From: Aporrectodea caliginosa | Lineage: Eukaryota > Annelida > Clitellata > Crassiclitellata > Lumbricidae | Direction: 5' to 3' | Assembly (NCBI GenBank): GCA_020284085.1 | Contig: JACEVL010000102.1 | Span: forward strand, 1 to 64,000 | DNA: 64,000 nt | The notes under the pieces: model-generated | What the model was told of the DNA's origin: nothing | What the model saw: only the letters and a program-made list of their open reading frames with translations | Databases searched by the model: none | In this document: in pieces, positions 34,388-45,275 of the stretch | How the letters are laid out: every line of letters starts with the position of its first letter | How positions within the stretch are numbered: the stretch's first letter is position 1 | Position numbers and translations under genes: made by a program

Positions 34388-34416
34388 CGTTGTCTTAGCA
34401 GGCTGGTGGTCTGTTT
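34388..34416 (-). CDS. Mini-exon (paralog B)
   Basis: 29-bp exon between TTTTTTAACAG and GTAAGG, encoding ETDHQPAKTT with the first codon split. It runs from phase 1 to phase 0, exactly as its 29-bp counterpart at 47761. It links the SH3 module to the F-box-like exon. The very small size would make it easy to miss in automated annotation. Confidence 0.6.
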
Positions 34417-34774
34417 CTGTTAAAAAACAAAATGTGGACATAAGCTACATTTTCTAGAATGTGTTGTTTAGATTTATTGTATATTCACAAATAATGCAAG
34501 TCCTAGAATTCATATCAATGACCTAAAGGTTTTTAGTCGATGGCAGACTGGACAACCAAAGTTTTTGTATCGAGTTCCGAGTAGGCTATTTGCCTATTCA
34601 ACGTCTATTATATTTTGATATCTTCTTCCAAAGCGTAGGGTATTGTCTGAAACCTGGTCTATACAGCCTAGCAATCTGTAAAAAACGTACGAATCACTGC
34701 AATCAAATGTGTTACACTACCAAAGAAATATTCTCAACTTAGAAATATATAGCAGTGCCAATCTTGGCACTCAC

Positions 34775-34854
34775 CCATTACAAAGCGATTTCTTGGTATA
34801 TGTCCGATATCTCCACTGCCCAGATGCACCACCAGCCACCAGCCGTCCGGGTCA
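34775..34854 (-). CDS. SH3 domain second-half exon (paralog B)
   Basis: 80-bp exon with acceptor CACTTGCAG-like end and donor ATGG/GTGAGTG. It encodes DPDGWWLVVHLGSGDIGHIP, then RNRFVMG. The conserved SH3 WW pair, the G-x-x-G-x-I-P motif and the final hydrophobic strand are all present. It enters in phase 2, matching the AG end of the first-half exon at 35704. SH3 domains bind proline-rich peptides; here the domain probably serves an adaptor role. Confidence 0.8.
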
Positions 34855-35703
34855 CTGCAAGCACCATTAGATATTATCATTACTGCACAGTAACAATTTT
34901 TCTAAACCGCCTCTGTTTAATGCAGAAGGAATAAACTGATGTAAAGCCGTAATGAAGTCTTAATTAGGTCAAAATCCAAAAGATAAAATCCGTCAAGATT
35001 TGACTTCTAGTCAGCCTATATAGCCTATGGTGGATGAGAATTTTAAAGCGATAAATCTTCAGTAGAGAACGACATGACAGATTTAGTATGGAGAACACAT
35101 GGGCCTAGAGAGAGGGAATTGCAGATTCTAGGTCACACAACCTAGACGCCTGCTCACGAAGAACATTTCAAGTGTTAGGCATGACCAGAGATATACAATC
35201 AGATGAACTGCTCCAGTAGTGATAACACTAAGCCTAAAATAAGGACTAAATTCTATAGTTAGCTACAGTTCAATGATCAATTAATCATTGTCTTCTATTT
35301 TAAGAGATTCATTGTTGAAGTAGAAGTAAATTCAAGGATTTTAGGTATGTGGTTTATGTGCTTATATTTTGATGAATCAGTAATGAAATGACTCTAAGAC
35401 TTGCGAAAGAATTCTGAATTCTTGAGAGTTTCTACAAACCTGACTTGTGATACAAGTAAGAAATCTTTCAACCTATTTGAAAATATTTCTGACAGATGTG
35501 GTCTAAGAGCAATTCATCCACCTCACAGTAACTTCTTAAACAGTATTTTACAATACAATTTGAAAATGCGCGTTAAACTTCTGGATGAGAAATTCGAAAC
35601 CATGACGCAAAATGACGGGGTAATAAATTATGTTTTCATGATTCAACTAATTTTGGATTGAAATCAAATGATCTGAATTGTCTGCCGTATAGCATATAGT
35701 CAC

Positions 35704-36070
35704 CTGATGTATTCAGAAGGAATTGCTGCTATCATTTTGTCTCCTCTACTCAATGGAAGCGCCCATGCATACGGATCATCTACGTTTTCTGAGACGTAAC
35801 TTCCTTCCGAATGTCTGGAAGTCGTTTTCCAGTCCGATTCCGCTCCACATGATTTAATTTCTTCTGGTTTAGAATGCTCATCAAAGTGACTCGTATTTTG
35901 CAGATCTTCCTTGTCTGCGGTCAACTCTTTTTCTCGCATGGCCGTTTTTAGCTCTTCCAGTTTCATGGCTTCTTCTTGATCCGAAATATCGAATGTTTCT
36001 TTTATTGCGCTGTAAAGGTTATCTTCGAATATCTTCCTTTCAGCCTCCGGACTTATTTCTTTGGCCTGCC
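35704..36070 (-). CDS. SH3 first-half exon, 3' part (paralog B, exon split)
   Basis: Open frame encoding AKEISPEAERKIFEDNLYSA, then DQEEAMKLEELKTAMREKEL and DKEDLQNTS, ending LPLSRGDKMIAAIPSEYI before donor CATCAG/GTGACT. It aligns with the second part of the paralog C exon (52015-52501), including the QEEA, DQEDLQ and GDKM blocks. In C this is one exon with the SH3 start; here about 1.6 kb of foreign DNA separates them. The AG at 36071-36072 might serve as a new acceptor. Confidence 0.65.
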
Positions 36071-36118
36071 TTTAAAGACAGCGTCCCGTTTAGTTTTTAG
36101 TCATCTTTGTACTACTAT

Positions 36119-37535
36119 GTGTCTCCCCTATACTCTATATGAAAATTGCCACGTTATTCTTATCTATTCGCATTTTGGAGGTTACATTAAGTATTGAGTA
36201 AAACTCTTTGTTTATAAAGATGCTGGTTACGTAAAAAAGTGCATAGACGAGTGTGCAGTATCTAAAGTTAACTTGAGCTATTATGATCTACACTGTTAGA
36301 AATGGCAGTAATGTGAATGGATTTGACTGTAACTTTGAAGGTTTTAACCGTGAAAAACGTTAATTTTGCCCTCACTTTCTATGTTTGCTAAACCAACGGT
36401 CTCTCACCGTCAAAGTTATCCCTATGTGCAAAAATCTCTGGTTGAAATTGCAGAACTAGCTACAGCTTTGCGATGCCGTCTTCATCATACCAGTCACTCA
36501 GATATAATATTATTTAGAAACTTCTAAAGCGCCATCCGAAAGCCAAACGCAAGGCACCAGCTTATTCACGAGCGCGGCGTCAAGTCTGAGGGTTTTTCAA
36601 AGGGCAGTTAAAGGAGGTCCGAATCCGGTTTCGGAGACAGGCAACGACACCTAATGAGACAAGTATGGAATCACTCTTAGGTAGAAAGACATTTAGACGC
36701 TTAATAATGCAAGGTAACCGCCGTTTTGAGACAAGTATTCTAAAGCGTTAATTAGACTGCTAATAACTATGTTTGCAGCTGTCGTGTTTAGCTCGAGTGG
36801 TTAGCGTGTTAAGTATTTCGTGAATGCAAACGGAAAGTAACCCAAGTTCGATTCCCGACCATGCTTACTTTTTTATATCAAATTTGACATTTGTAGCAAT
36901 GATGTAATTATTGTCAACATTAGCATGATAATAATTATTAAACTTTGCTCTTAAACAGACTTCTTAAACATAACATTAACTGTTAATATTGATAAAAACA
37001 ACAGTTAGGCTATTGCCTAGCTTGGAAAGTGTTGTTTAATACAGATGGAATTTATATTCTGACCTATATTCAGCCATTGCCCTTGTAATGTAGGCCTAAT
37101 ATAAATCTTCGGAATTTCTCAGCGCCACACAAGCACCAGCTTTTTACTGGCTTTATAGCAAATCAAGTCCGCAATAGCCGTGAGGTCACAATGCGTGGAG
37201 GTCAAGCCGATAATTATAGCATGGTGCTACGGTGACAATCGGTAGGGCCAGTCCCAAGCCTGGAGAAAGGCAACTGGTGATGCATATCATCTTTTTTATG
37301 ACATAGCGACGCAGCCATGCAGCGAGACAAATACAAAGACAGGCATAGAATCTGTCTGACAAAATGCCTCTCCCCTATATTCTATATGAAAATTGCCACG
37401 TTATTCTTATTATTCGTTACATTAAGTATTGAGTAAAACTCTCTTTTTATGAAGATGCTGGTTACGTAAAAAAGTGCATAGGCGATTGTGCAGTATCTAA
37501 AGTTATCTGGCGCTATTATGATCTATAGAGTCTAG
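36119..37535. repeat. Pair of 165-bp direct repeats bounding an insertion
   Basis: 36119-36290 and 37372-37535 share TATATGAAAATTGCCACGTT, AAGTATTGAGTAAAACTCT and GATGCTGGTTACGTAAAAAA with about 90% identity by eye. The spacing is about 1.25 kb. They lie within the DNA that splits the paralog B SH3 first-half exon. They could be terminal repeats of an LTR-like element or a local duplication. No coding frame lies between them. Confidence 0.75.
36785..36870 (+). repeat. tRNA-like segment
   Basis: TTTAGCTCGAGTGGTTAGCG resembles box A, and CAAGTTCGATTCCCGACC resembles box B, 50-60 bp apart. The acceptor arms are not convincingly paired. Probably the head of a tRNA-derived SINE inside the inserted DNA. 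Confidence 0.45.
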
Positions 37536-37689
37536 ACTATACGGTCGTCTTGTGCGGTATGTAGTTTTCTAAAATATTTTCTATCTAAAATCTGAGTATT
37601 ATCAGAATGCCAAGTCTATGTAGTGTATGATGATATTGTTATTGCAAGATTTTCAATGTACACAGGCATAGGATCCAATTTCAATCGCT

Positions 37690-37847
37690 ACAAACATGCC
37701 TTCTAAAATAATACCTTCCAAGTCGACGCTGATCCATTGGAATTTCATTTAGCATAAGGCATTGTATAACAGTCATGAATCCTCTTTTTTCTCTAATAGT
37801 CATCTGCTTGGGATAAAAGTCACCAACTGCGCGCAATTTAATCGTTT
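37690..37847 (-). pseudogene. SH3 first-half exon, 5' part (paralog B, degraded)
   Basis: After acceptor TATTTCTTTTAG the frame reads TIKLRAVGDFYPKQMTIREK, matching KIKLRAIYDFDGIQRNERE of paralog C. Tyr and Asp of the ALYDF-type SH3 motif are altered (VGDF). Homology to C continues in another frame (GACTTGGAAGG), then stops. This indicates frameshifts before the insertion point. Confidence 0.65.
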
Positions 37848-38039
37848 CTAAAAGAAATAATTGCAAAACAAAAGTCTTTACATATTCCAACCTATTACCA
37901 CATTAAATTTTAATAGAATTTCGGAAACTTTAAAACGCAAAACGAAAAGGCTACTCGTGAATGAAATTTTGATATTAATTTTTTTTCCGGGAGAGTTAAT
38001 AGCCTACTTCGATTTTTTTACCAGGGTTTAAGTATAGAC

Positions 38040-38330
38040 ATAGCGGTTTCTGCTCTCTCTCGCAGGTCTCTTCGCTCTAATGATGGGGTTGACCTGTTCG
38101 TCCCCCGGACCAGGACAACCATTGCTCAACGCCGCGCCTTTGCAACTATGGGTCCTTCTTTGTGGAACAACCTTCCCCCACAAATTCGGGCTCAGATTTT
38201 GGCAGGTGGTTTATCTACCTCTGTCCGTTGCCTGAAAACTTTTCTGTTTCCTCGGAGTGCACACGCTGGAAGCGCCTCTAAATAGTCATTACTGCTAGAG
38301 GCGCTTTAAAAATGTCCAGATACAATACAA
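38040..38330 (+). pseudogene. LINE family 3 C-terminus with 3' stem-loop
   Basis: Open frame AVSALSRRSLRSNDGVDLFV, then RAFATMGPSLWNNLPPQIRA and CLKTFLFPRSAHAGSASK-stop, a LINE ORF2 end. The short 3' UTR forms a stem AGCGCCTCT / AGAGGCGCT (38271-38309) followed by AAATGTCCAGATAC and (AATAC)n. The copy at 61284 has the same stem, and 47480 a diverged one. Confidence 0.85.
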
Positions 38331-38657
38331 TAGAGGCCGGTCGCAGGTATGCACAAGACAGGATCATGTTAATTTTATGCTTGTAGTGACATGGACTGCA
38401 TGATATATTTTTCATAACCCAAGCCCATGGAACCTGAAACTGATTTTAATTTCTGGTTTGATTTTTGATGTCAGCCATTACGTGTCTTCAAGCATCTGAC
38501 AGGATATTGATTGTCAGTGCGTGCTAATGAATGTAACAGCTATAACGTGCTTATTAAGTTTTCTTTAATTATTTAAAGTAGTTACTGCGAATTGACTGTT
38601 TTCTCTTCAGATAAGAGGTAAATCCAAACATTAATTTGTAGTTCTTCGGATTATTAC

Positions 38658-38756
38658 CTGTAAGTATTGCCATCAGTTGTTTCTTTCGCAAATTCTCAAT
38701 CATTTCGGATTCAATAGAGTATTTTCTATTGAGATCCCGCTGACTGGTTTCTTCTC
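38658..38756 (-). CDS. Short basic exon upstream of the SH3 module (paralog B)
   Basis: 99-bp phase 1-1 exon with acceptor TATTACATTTCAG and donor CTTACAG/GTAATA. It encodes ETSQRDLNRKYSIESEMIEN followed by LRKKQLMAILT. It is highly similar to the 99-bp exon at 53109 (EISQRGLKRKYSIEVEMTEN). No known domain is recognised. Conservation of length, phase and sequence between paralogs supports real coding. Confidence 0.65.
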
Positions 38757-38999
38757 CTGAAATGTAATAATAGGCACTCATGATGTGAACACAAAAATGT
38801 CTCAACTCGTATTGCAATACACTGTTCAAGATGCAACGTCTCTCAAAGTGGTACGAAGAGTTTCGAATATAATATTGTCACACAGCTAAATGGCTTCGCA
38901 GTGTGAAATAGTTGACTAAATAATGCTAACTAGTAGCATATTATCAGGATATTCTTTTATCGCTAGAAAAATGTAACCTAAAATGGGCATGTTCTCTTT

Positions 39000-39111
39000 C
39001 ATTTATTATGGAGATTTATATAGCGTCCCTTCAAGAAATCTACTCAGAATCGCTCCCAGCCCAGCCAAACAGCCTCTGTTTAGCCTGAGACGTACTGAGC
39101 TATAAAAGAAA
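39000..39111 (-). pseudogene. LINE family 1 3' end
   Basis: The minus strand reads GGCTGGGCTGGGAGCGATTC, TGAGTAGATTTCTTGAAGGG and ACGCTATATAAATCTCC, the family 1 stop region and tail. It is the target of the foldback element that starts at 39112. Confidence 0.75.
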
Positions 39112-39372
39112 CGAAGTGACTAGCGGACCGCCAGAAGGCCCGGAAGTTTATAAAACTAGCGGGCCGCCAGTCACGTGTCAGATCATTTATGTCGGGAAAA
39201 ACGTTGTTTTTTAGTTTTAACGAGTTAGAAAATTTAAAGAAAGTGTATGAAACTACTAATTTAAATAGTCTAACAATGCGTGATGCAAAAACTTTTGAAT
39301 ATATGACAAAGTAAGCAGTGAAGAAGGCTACACATCCACAATAAGATCCAATATTATTCATTGCTATTGTGA

Positions 39373-39447
39373 GAAGTTCCGTAGTCGAGTGGTTAGCGTC
39401 CTGGCATGTAAGTTCAACGGTTTGTGGTTCGAATCCCACCAGGGCAT
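39373..39447 (+). repeat. tRNA-like segment inside the foldback element
   Basis: CCGTAGTCGAGTGGTTAGCG (box A-like) and GTGGTTCGAATCCCACC (box B-like) at tRNA spacing, with a final CCAGGGCA. The T arm and acceptor stem have several mismatches, so a functional tRNA is unlikely. A captured tRNA pseudogene or SINE head fits better. Confidence 0.5.
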
Positions 39448-39564
39448 AATTATATTTCTTATGCTATTTGGTCATATTTTTGGACATTTAAAAGCTTACC
39501 TACTTCCCTGGGTCTGGACTTTGGAGTGTTTATGAGTAGTTACATTGGTTAGGGTAAGGTTAGA

Positions 39565-39612
39565 CGTCGTGAGGGTCGGTTAGGGTCAGGGTTAGGGTTA
39601 GTGTAGTCATTA
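39565..39612 (+). repeat. Dispersed telomere-like repeat, copy 2
   Basis: CGTCGTGAGGGTCGGTTAGG, then GTCAGGGTTAGGGTTAGT and a following GTAGTCATT. Same as 1650-1700 inverted, including the flanks. It lies within the 39112-39863 element, so the left-end copy may be a remnant of the same family. Confidence 0.7.
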
Positions 39613-40299
39613 AAAACATGATACCATCCTAGCATGCCAAAAGATATCGTTAAACGCCAGTAAACTTACGCATCCCGATACTAAATGTTTTCCACCTTAA
39701 CGTTATTATGCCTAAATTAGGGTTCTCTGTCAATTTTTCGTCTTGGTGGACCGCTAGTATTCGAAATTTGAGGACCGCCTGTCTCTTTCTGGAGTCACGT
39801 GAGACTGGCGGCCCGCTAGTATTGGAAACTTGCGGACCGCCTGGCGGTCCGCTAGTCACAGCCTAAAAGAAAACAAACAGTTCGAACAGTGGTAACGGTA
39901 TAGAACGTTTTGGTGGAAGGAAGACCTTAACGTATCCAGTAGTTCACCTTAGGACGATGGTAAGCTTAAGCTCAGACCAGATTATGAATTTTAATCATTC
40001 TTGTCGCTACTCGTACGTGTTGTTGCATTTAATTGAGTTCATCAAGCATAAAAGTCTCTTAAAATGCACTTATTTAGATCAGATGGATGATAGTCATGCG
40101 TGCAGCTCTTCTGTGAGGATCATAAAACGTGTTACACTGAGTGGCTTGATTATGCATGCATCCACTCATAATCCTATGCATCGTGAAAGGTTACCTCGTA
40201 GCTTGTAATGTAATGTAATTAGTATTTTTTTTTCGCCCCTCTCGTACACGTTTTCTTAAGCGACCATATGGTTTCGATTCTGCTCCTTTTCATTCAAGT

Positions 40300-40385
40300 G
40301 ATTGGGAGAGATCTTTAATAACGGCTGCCCATTTACGCGCGCGTCACGCCTGCTGGATGGGTGCAGCCCTGCATCATTTCCATGG
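40300..40385 (-). promoter_or_regulatory. Upstream block shared with paralog C (candidate promoter B)
   Basis: GATTGGGAGAGATCTTTAAT, GCGTCACGCCTGCTGGATGG and GTGCAGCC line up with 53389-53460 upstream of paralog C. The TATA position is TTATTAAAG here (degenerate) against TATAAAGG in C. It is 1.5 kb upstream of the first recognised B exon and 0.6 kb below the C CARD exon. Confidence 0.45.
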
Positions 40386-41010
40386 GCATCAGATGAAACT
40401 TATATTCGGGCGCCATGTGGGTTTGTGTTGGCAGGGAGTATGTTGAGCGCCACGGCACTTTGTGTATTTTCTTATTGGTCGAATTACAATCATTTATTAT
40501 AGGAAGGATTTTTATAGAGGCACACTGAGGTACGGTTGCCGATTGGTTGGATCGAGTCCAGTCTTTGTCAGAAAATCTTTGTCCTGGACATCAAGGGAAC
40601 CAATGCTTGGCTGAGTACATACGTCAACCTATTCAATCAGTCTTCTAGAAGGAACAGATACATAGAGAAGCAGCTGGACGAGTGGACGTACAACATGAAT
40701 AGTTTCAAAATAGGACGTTGCTCATTCTGAAGCATTTATACACTACCCATACTCTTCAGTGTCGTAATCAATCTCACTATCGCCATATTCCTTCCGTATC
40801 CAACAAGGGTTATCGGGTATTTTCTTCGTCCCGTATTTTCATAACTAAACATGACACACGACGTAATTGTCCATATTTGTCCATATTTTTTTACGTGATT
40901 CTCCAGCATGCAACATGAGAAGCGACTCGATTCAAATACATACCCATGATTAAAACTATGAAACTAGTTTTGTTAATCATGAACCTTAAGATAAAACTGT
41001 AACTGCAAAC

Positions 41011-41298
41011 CTCCTCCGTTTTCCATGACCCATGCCACTGTCTTCTGATTTGCTTGTCGAAGACACTTGACAACATTTGAAAACTGTGTCTCGTCGAAAG
41101 GTCTCGTGACGTATAACAGCTCATAATTCTTATCTCGTTTTGAACGTTGTCGTTGAATGAAGTGACTTTGTTCTTCCGTTATGCAGTTGAGAGATAAAAG
41201 CGAAGCAATTAACTCATCATTCGGTTGAATATTTTCTAAGAGATAGTTTTGGTTGTTTCTAATAATTGCAGATCTTCTCTTGGCTTTTTCATAGAAAT
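41011..41298 (-). CDS. CARD exon, intact (paralog C)
   Basis: 288-bp phase 1-1 exon with acceptor TTTGTAGTTTTAG and donor GGAG/GTTTGC. It encodes FYEKAKRRSAIIRNNQNYLL, then ENIQPNDELIASLLSLN, CITEEQSHFIQRQRSKRDKN, FDETQFSNVVKCLRQANQKT and MENGGG. The six-helix CARD pattern (L-x-x-x-I-x-P start, L-T-E-E turn, R-x-x-R-x-K-N, F-x-x-V/F-x-x-x-L-R) is clear. CARDs assemble caspase-activating or signalling complexes. It is the last recognised exon of C. Read-through past the weak donor would stop within about ten codons, so it may also act as a terminal exon. Confidence 0.8.
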
Positions 41299-41574
41299 CT
41301 AAAACTACAAAAACTATCTACTGTTGAATGACATCACAGCTTTGTTACATTACAATATAAGACAGGCAGGGACACACTTGTCCGAAGTAACTGCTGACTT
41401 TGGCAATCGCCTAATCCATCCAAAACATATTGTAAACCATATCCTTTCTTTCCTTTAACAAAAAATATTCCGAATATGCCCCCTCTTTCAAAGTCAAAAT
41501 CTTATCCATTTTCATACAGATCACATTATATTGCACCTGCAAGAACTGCCTCCCGCTGTTTTGCAATATTATTA

Positions 41575-41745
41575 TCAGTATTATTAGGCCTATTATTATT
41601 ATTATTATTATTATTATCATTATTATTATTTTATTTATTTAATATTTTGTATTTATTATTTATTATTTATTATTTATTATTTATTGTTATTATTATTATT
41701 ATTATTATTGTTATTATTATTATTATTATTTTTTTTTTTACCCGA
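41575..41745. repeat. (TTA)n tract, 3' tail of the adjoining LINE
   Basis: TTATTATTA with TTTATTATTTA interruptions, ending in a T-run next to CCCGAGGTATCAAGG. On the minus strand this follows the LINE stop codon and corresponds to A-run plus (TAA)n. Confidence 0.9.
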
Positions 41746-41809
41746 GGTATCAAGGATTCCTCAGGATTTATGAAAAATTGCTTTAGGAGCAGGAAATTTG
41801 TCTGGAGGG

Positions 41810-42403
<594 letters not shown>

Positions 42404-42527
42404 GGGTCTATAGAGTAGTGGTCACATCTAAGGATGGATCGATTTTCCGTTTGGTAATTAGTTCGAACAGGATTTTGCACTATTCGGTATTATCCGGAAT
42501 TGGTGATCCCAGGGACCCAGGCCTTAA

Positions 42528-43501
42528 CCCTAGGGCTACCAAGCTTTTTTTGTAACATCGGCTACCAAGGGGGGGGGTTGAGACGACCCCCTGGATTTCG
42601 TGTTTGGTTTCACATATCATAACTTGTAATACAGCATTGGATTCAGCATTCATTTCTGCACAGAATGGTATAATTAGTTGTACATTATGTTAATGCTCCT
42701 CGAAACTACATCACTTTACACAACGAAACCCCCTTAATTAGCGATATTTTATATTATTGCTTACATTTTGTACTTTTTGGGTAAACAAATATAAAATTAT
42801 GCGTGTTTTGAACCTGATCTATGTATCCAAGATACAAATATACATCCCTACATATGTTTATATACGTATAAATATACATCATACATATATATCCATACAT
42901 ATTATATCGGTTTACGTTTTGCTGGTGTATTCAGCCATTTTCACACAGATTACGCGTATTATTATTTATTTTGATCACTTCCGGTTTTCAAAAGACAAAC
43001 ATGTAAGTATGCAAATGAAGCCCTACATTCCCTCTAAACAATGGTATATTTGTTTCTCTTCCAGAAAGATAAATGAATACGCTACAGACAACAAACTAAT
43101 GGGGGAGTCCTTCCATTCAGCCATTTTTCACGCATATTACGGGTAATATTATTTATTTTAATCACTTCCGGTTTTAAAAAGACAAACATTTAAGTATGCA
43201 AATGAAGCCCTGCATTCCGTCTAAAGAATGGTATATTTGTTTCTCTTATAGGAAGAATACTCAATAAGCTACAGTCGAAAAACTAAGGGGGGTTGTTTCG
43301 ACCCCCCCTAGTACCTAGGGTATATCGGGTGTAACTTTTGAATGGCGTGGGCTACCACCATGATGTTTACCTCAAAATGTGCGCCAATGATCCTGCTACA
43401 GCTACCTAAAATGTCAAAATTATATTCCATGTGGAACAAGTTTGCGAAGCAAAAAACCTAGGGGGGTCGTTCCAAACCCCCCCCCCTTGGTAGCCCGAGG
43501 G
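42528..43501. mobile_element. piggyBac-type non-autonomous element
   Basis: Flanked by TTAA on both sides (42524-42527 and 43502-43505). Terminal repeats are CCCTAGGGCTACCAAG and CTTGGTAGCCCGAGGG, with one mismatch in 16. G-runs and GTCGT follow as further inverted subterminal sequence. The interior has a tandem duplication of about 190 bp (42940-43080 and 43120-43260) containing CACTTCCGGTTTT and GGTATATTTGTTTCTCTT. There is no transposase frame. Confidence 0.88.
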
Positions 43502-43793
43502 TTAATATCCGAATAAAAAGTTATATTTTTGACAAAAAACAATTTCTTCTTTCAATAATAAAATAGTAAGCTGTTTTTGTGGCCTCCCGCGGTAATCTTT
43601 AATCTTTCATTAATTGAAATTCCGTGTAAATAATAAAATTGTTACTCCTCGAATCAATAAAAAGAGATTCTTCATCTCAGGGAGTGAGAAACACTTTGCT
43701 TTGACCGTGGCAATCCGATAAAAACGGAAGAATTTAATGTAAGCTGTATTGCATTTTAATTTTGAGAATTAGGAAAGTACAGAGGTAATTTCG

Positions 43794-44703
43794 GTAACAG
43801 GACAATAACCCCCGGACAATAACCCCGGACAATAACCCCCTAGGACATAACCCCCCGGACAATAACCCCCTATACTGATATATTAAGTTTATAAACATAC
43901 AAATAATTTATATTAATTATACAGTTTATATATTAATTTATTAGACATATATTAGAGAACCATGCAACGTCAGAGTTTGAAATATTAAATGTGTTAAAGA
44001 AAATGTTGTTTATTATTAATTAGTTCATTGAACTTAAAAAGAAAGGTTGTGAGCTTTTCCATGTAGAGTCAAGACCATTGCGCTCATTGTAGTGTATACT
44101 GACGGCCAGAATTCGTGCATTGGTGTCAGCATACTACTTCCTCGGAGGTTGTGATGGGTGACCAGCCAGATATTGGCTGCAGTGAACTTGTTGTAACGCC
44201 TGTTTTACTTTCTGTTTTACGTATGCATAACCTTCAAAACCAATGAAAGGGGTCAACCACTATACAATACAAATGGGAATCTATTTCTATCTTTGATGGA
44301 ATTTATAAAATCTGATCAAGGAAAAGATAAAGTAGTATGCTGACTCCAATGCACGGATTCTGGTCGTCATTATCAACTACAATGAGCGCAATGGTCTTGA
44401 CTACAAGGAAAAGCTCACAATCTTTCTTTTTAAGTTGAATAAACAAATTAATAATAAACAACATTTTATTTTACACATTTAATTTCATACTCTGATGTTG
44501 CATTGTTCTCTAACATATGTCTAATAAAATTAATATATAAACTGCATAATTAATATTCATTATATGTTTATTTCAATACTTAATATATCAGCATAGGGGG
44601 TTATTGTCCGGGGGTTATTGTCCAGGGGGTTATTGTCCGGGTGTTATTGTCCAGGGGTTATTATCCGGGGGTTATTGTCCGGGGGTTATTGTCCTAGAAC
44701 CGC
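43794..44703. mobile_element. Long palindromic foldback element with GGACAATAACCCCC iterations
   Basis: Arms of about 340-370 bp pair over almost their whole length: 43794-44137 against 44331-44703, for example GCGCTCATTGTAG with CTACAATGAGCGC. The loop is 190 bp. The outer ~80-100 bp of each arm are five to seven iterations of GGACAATAACCCCC. A 7-bp direct repeat AATTTCG flanks it (43787-43793 and 44704-44710). No coding frame. Confidence 0.85.
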
Positions 44704-44710
44704 AATTTCG

Positions 44711-45275
44711 TATACAGTAACCGTCTCAGAGGAAGAGTCTCGGGTAACAAATGGTTGGACCAAGTGTTGCGCTCTGCAGCGCGCCTCATTGGGCAAATCC
44801 CCAAATATGGTCACGACTCCAACTATATGCTGGAGGTCCTTCACTGGCATCCTCTCCGCCAGCGCATTGAGTACAGGGTAGCTACCCTGGTATGGCGATG
44901 TCACCAGGGCCTCGTTTCAATCTGTCTTTTAGTGCTTTGCTGTCCGACCTCGTCCCCTACACTCTGCAAAAAGTGGATTCTCCTGGTTCCTTTCGTTCGC
45001 ACTGCATCTATGCAGAATCGAGACTTAGGTGAATTAGGTTTGCAGTGAAGATGAGGGGAGAAAGCGAATGCGTGTGTGTTCTTACCGCTGGTAGACCAAG
45101 TGGTCTGGAACGGCCTCCCTTTAAGAGATGAACCTGCGTTCTGCGACTCTATCTGAAATCTTTCAGACCAAACTTAAAACTGAGCTATTCTTGCGCGCTG
45201 TGATCGGGAGCGCATCTGAGTAGGTTCTTGAAGGGACGCTATATCAATTCCCAAATAAATGGATGGATGAATCCG
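44711..45275 (+). pseudogene. LINE family 1 C-terminal region and 3' tail
   Basis: Frame at 44755 reads DQVLRSAARLIGQIPKYGHD, SNYMLEVLHWHPLRQRIEYR and VATLVWRCHQGL, the RT thumb and connection of family 1. Later, in other frames, come QVVWNGLP, TKLKTELFLRAV and GSASE-stop. GTTCTTGAAGGGACGCTATA and a (GGAT)n tail follow. Several frameshifts and stops are present. Confidence 0.85.

Larger units (their letters stand above)
39112..39863. mobile_element. Foldback/Mutator-like element with GTGACTAGCGGACCGCC ends
   Basis: 9-bp direct repeats TAAAAGAAA flank it (39103-39111 and 39864-39872). The outer ends GTGACTAGCGGACCGCCAG and GGCGGTCCGCTAGTCAC are inverted. Each end carries further iterations of ACTAGCGG(G/A)CCGCCAG (39167-39175 and 39746-39850). 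The interior includes a tRNA-like segment and a telomere-like repeat. There is no transposase. Confidence 0.82.

Noticed and set aside
36785..36870. tRNA gene
   Set aside because: Poor acceptor pairing; better explained as a SINE head.
39373..39447. tRNA gene
   Set aside because: Box A and B sequences are good but the T arm and acceptor stem do not pair properly; it also sits inside a mobile element.
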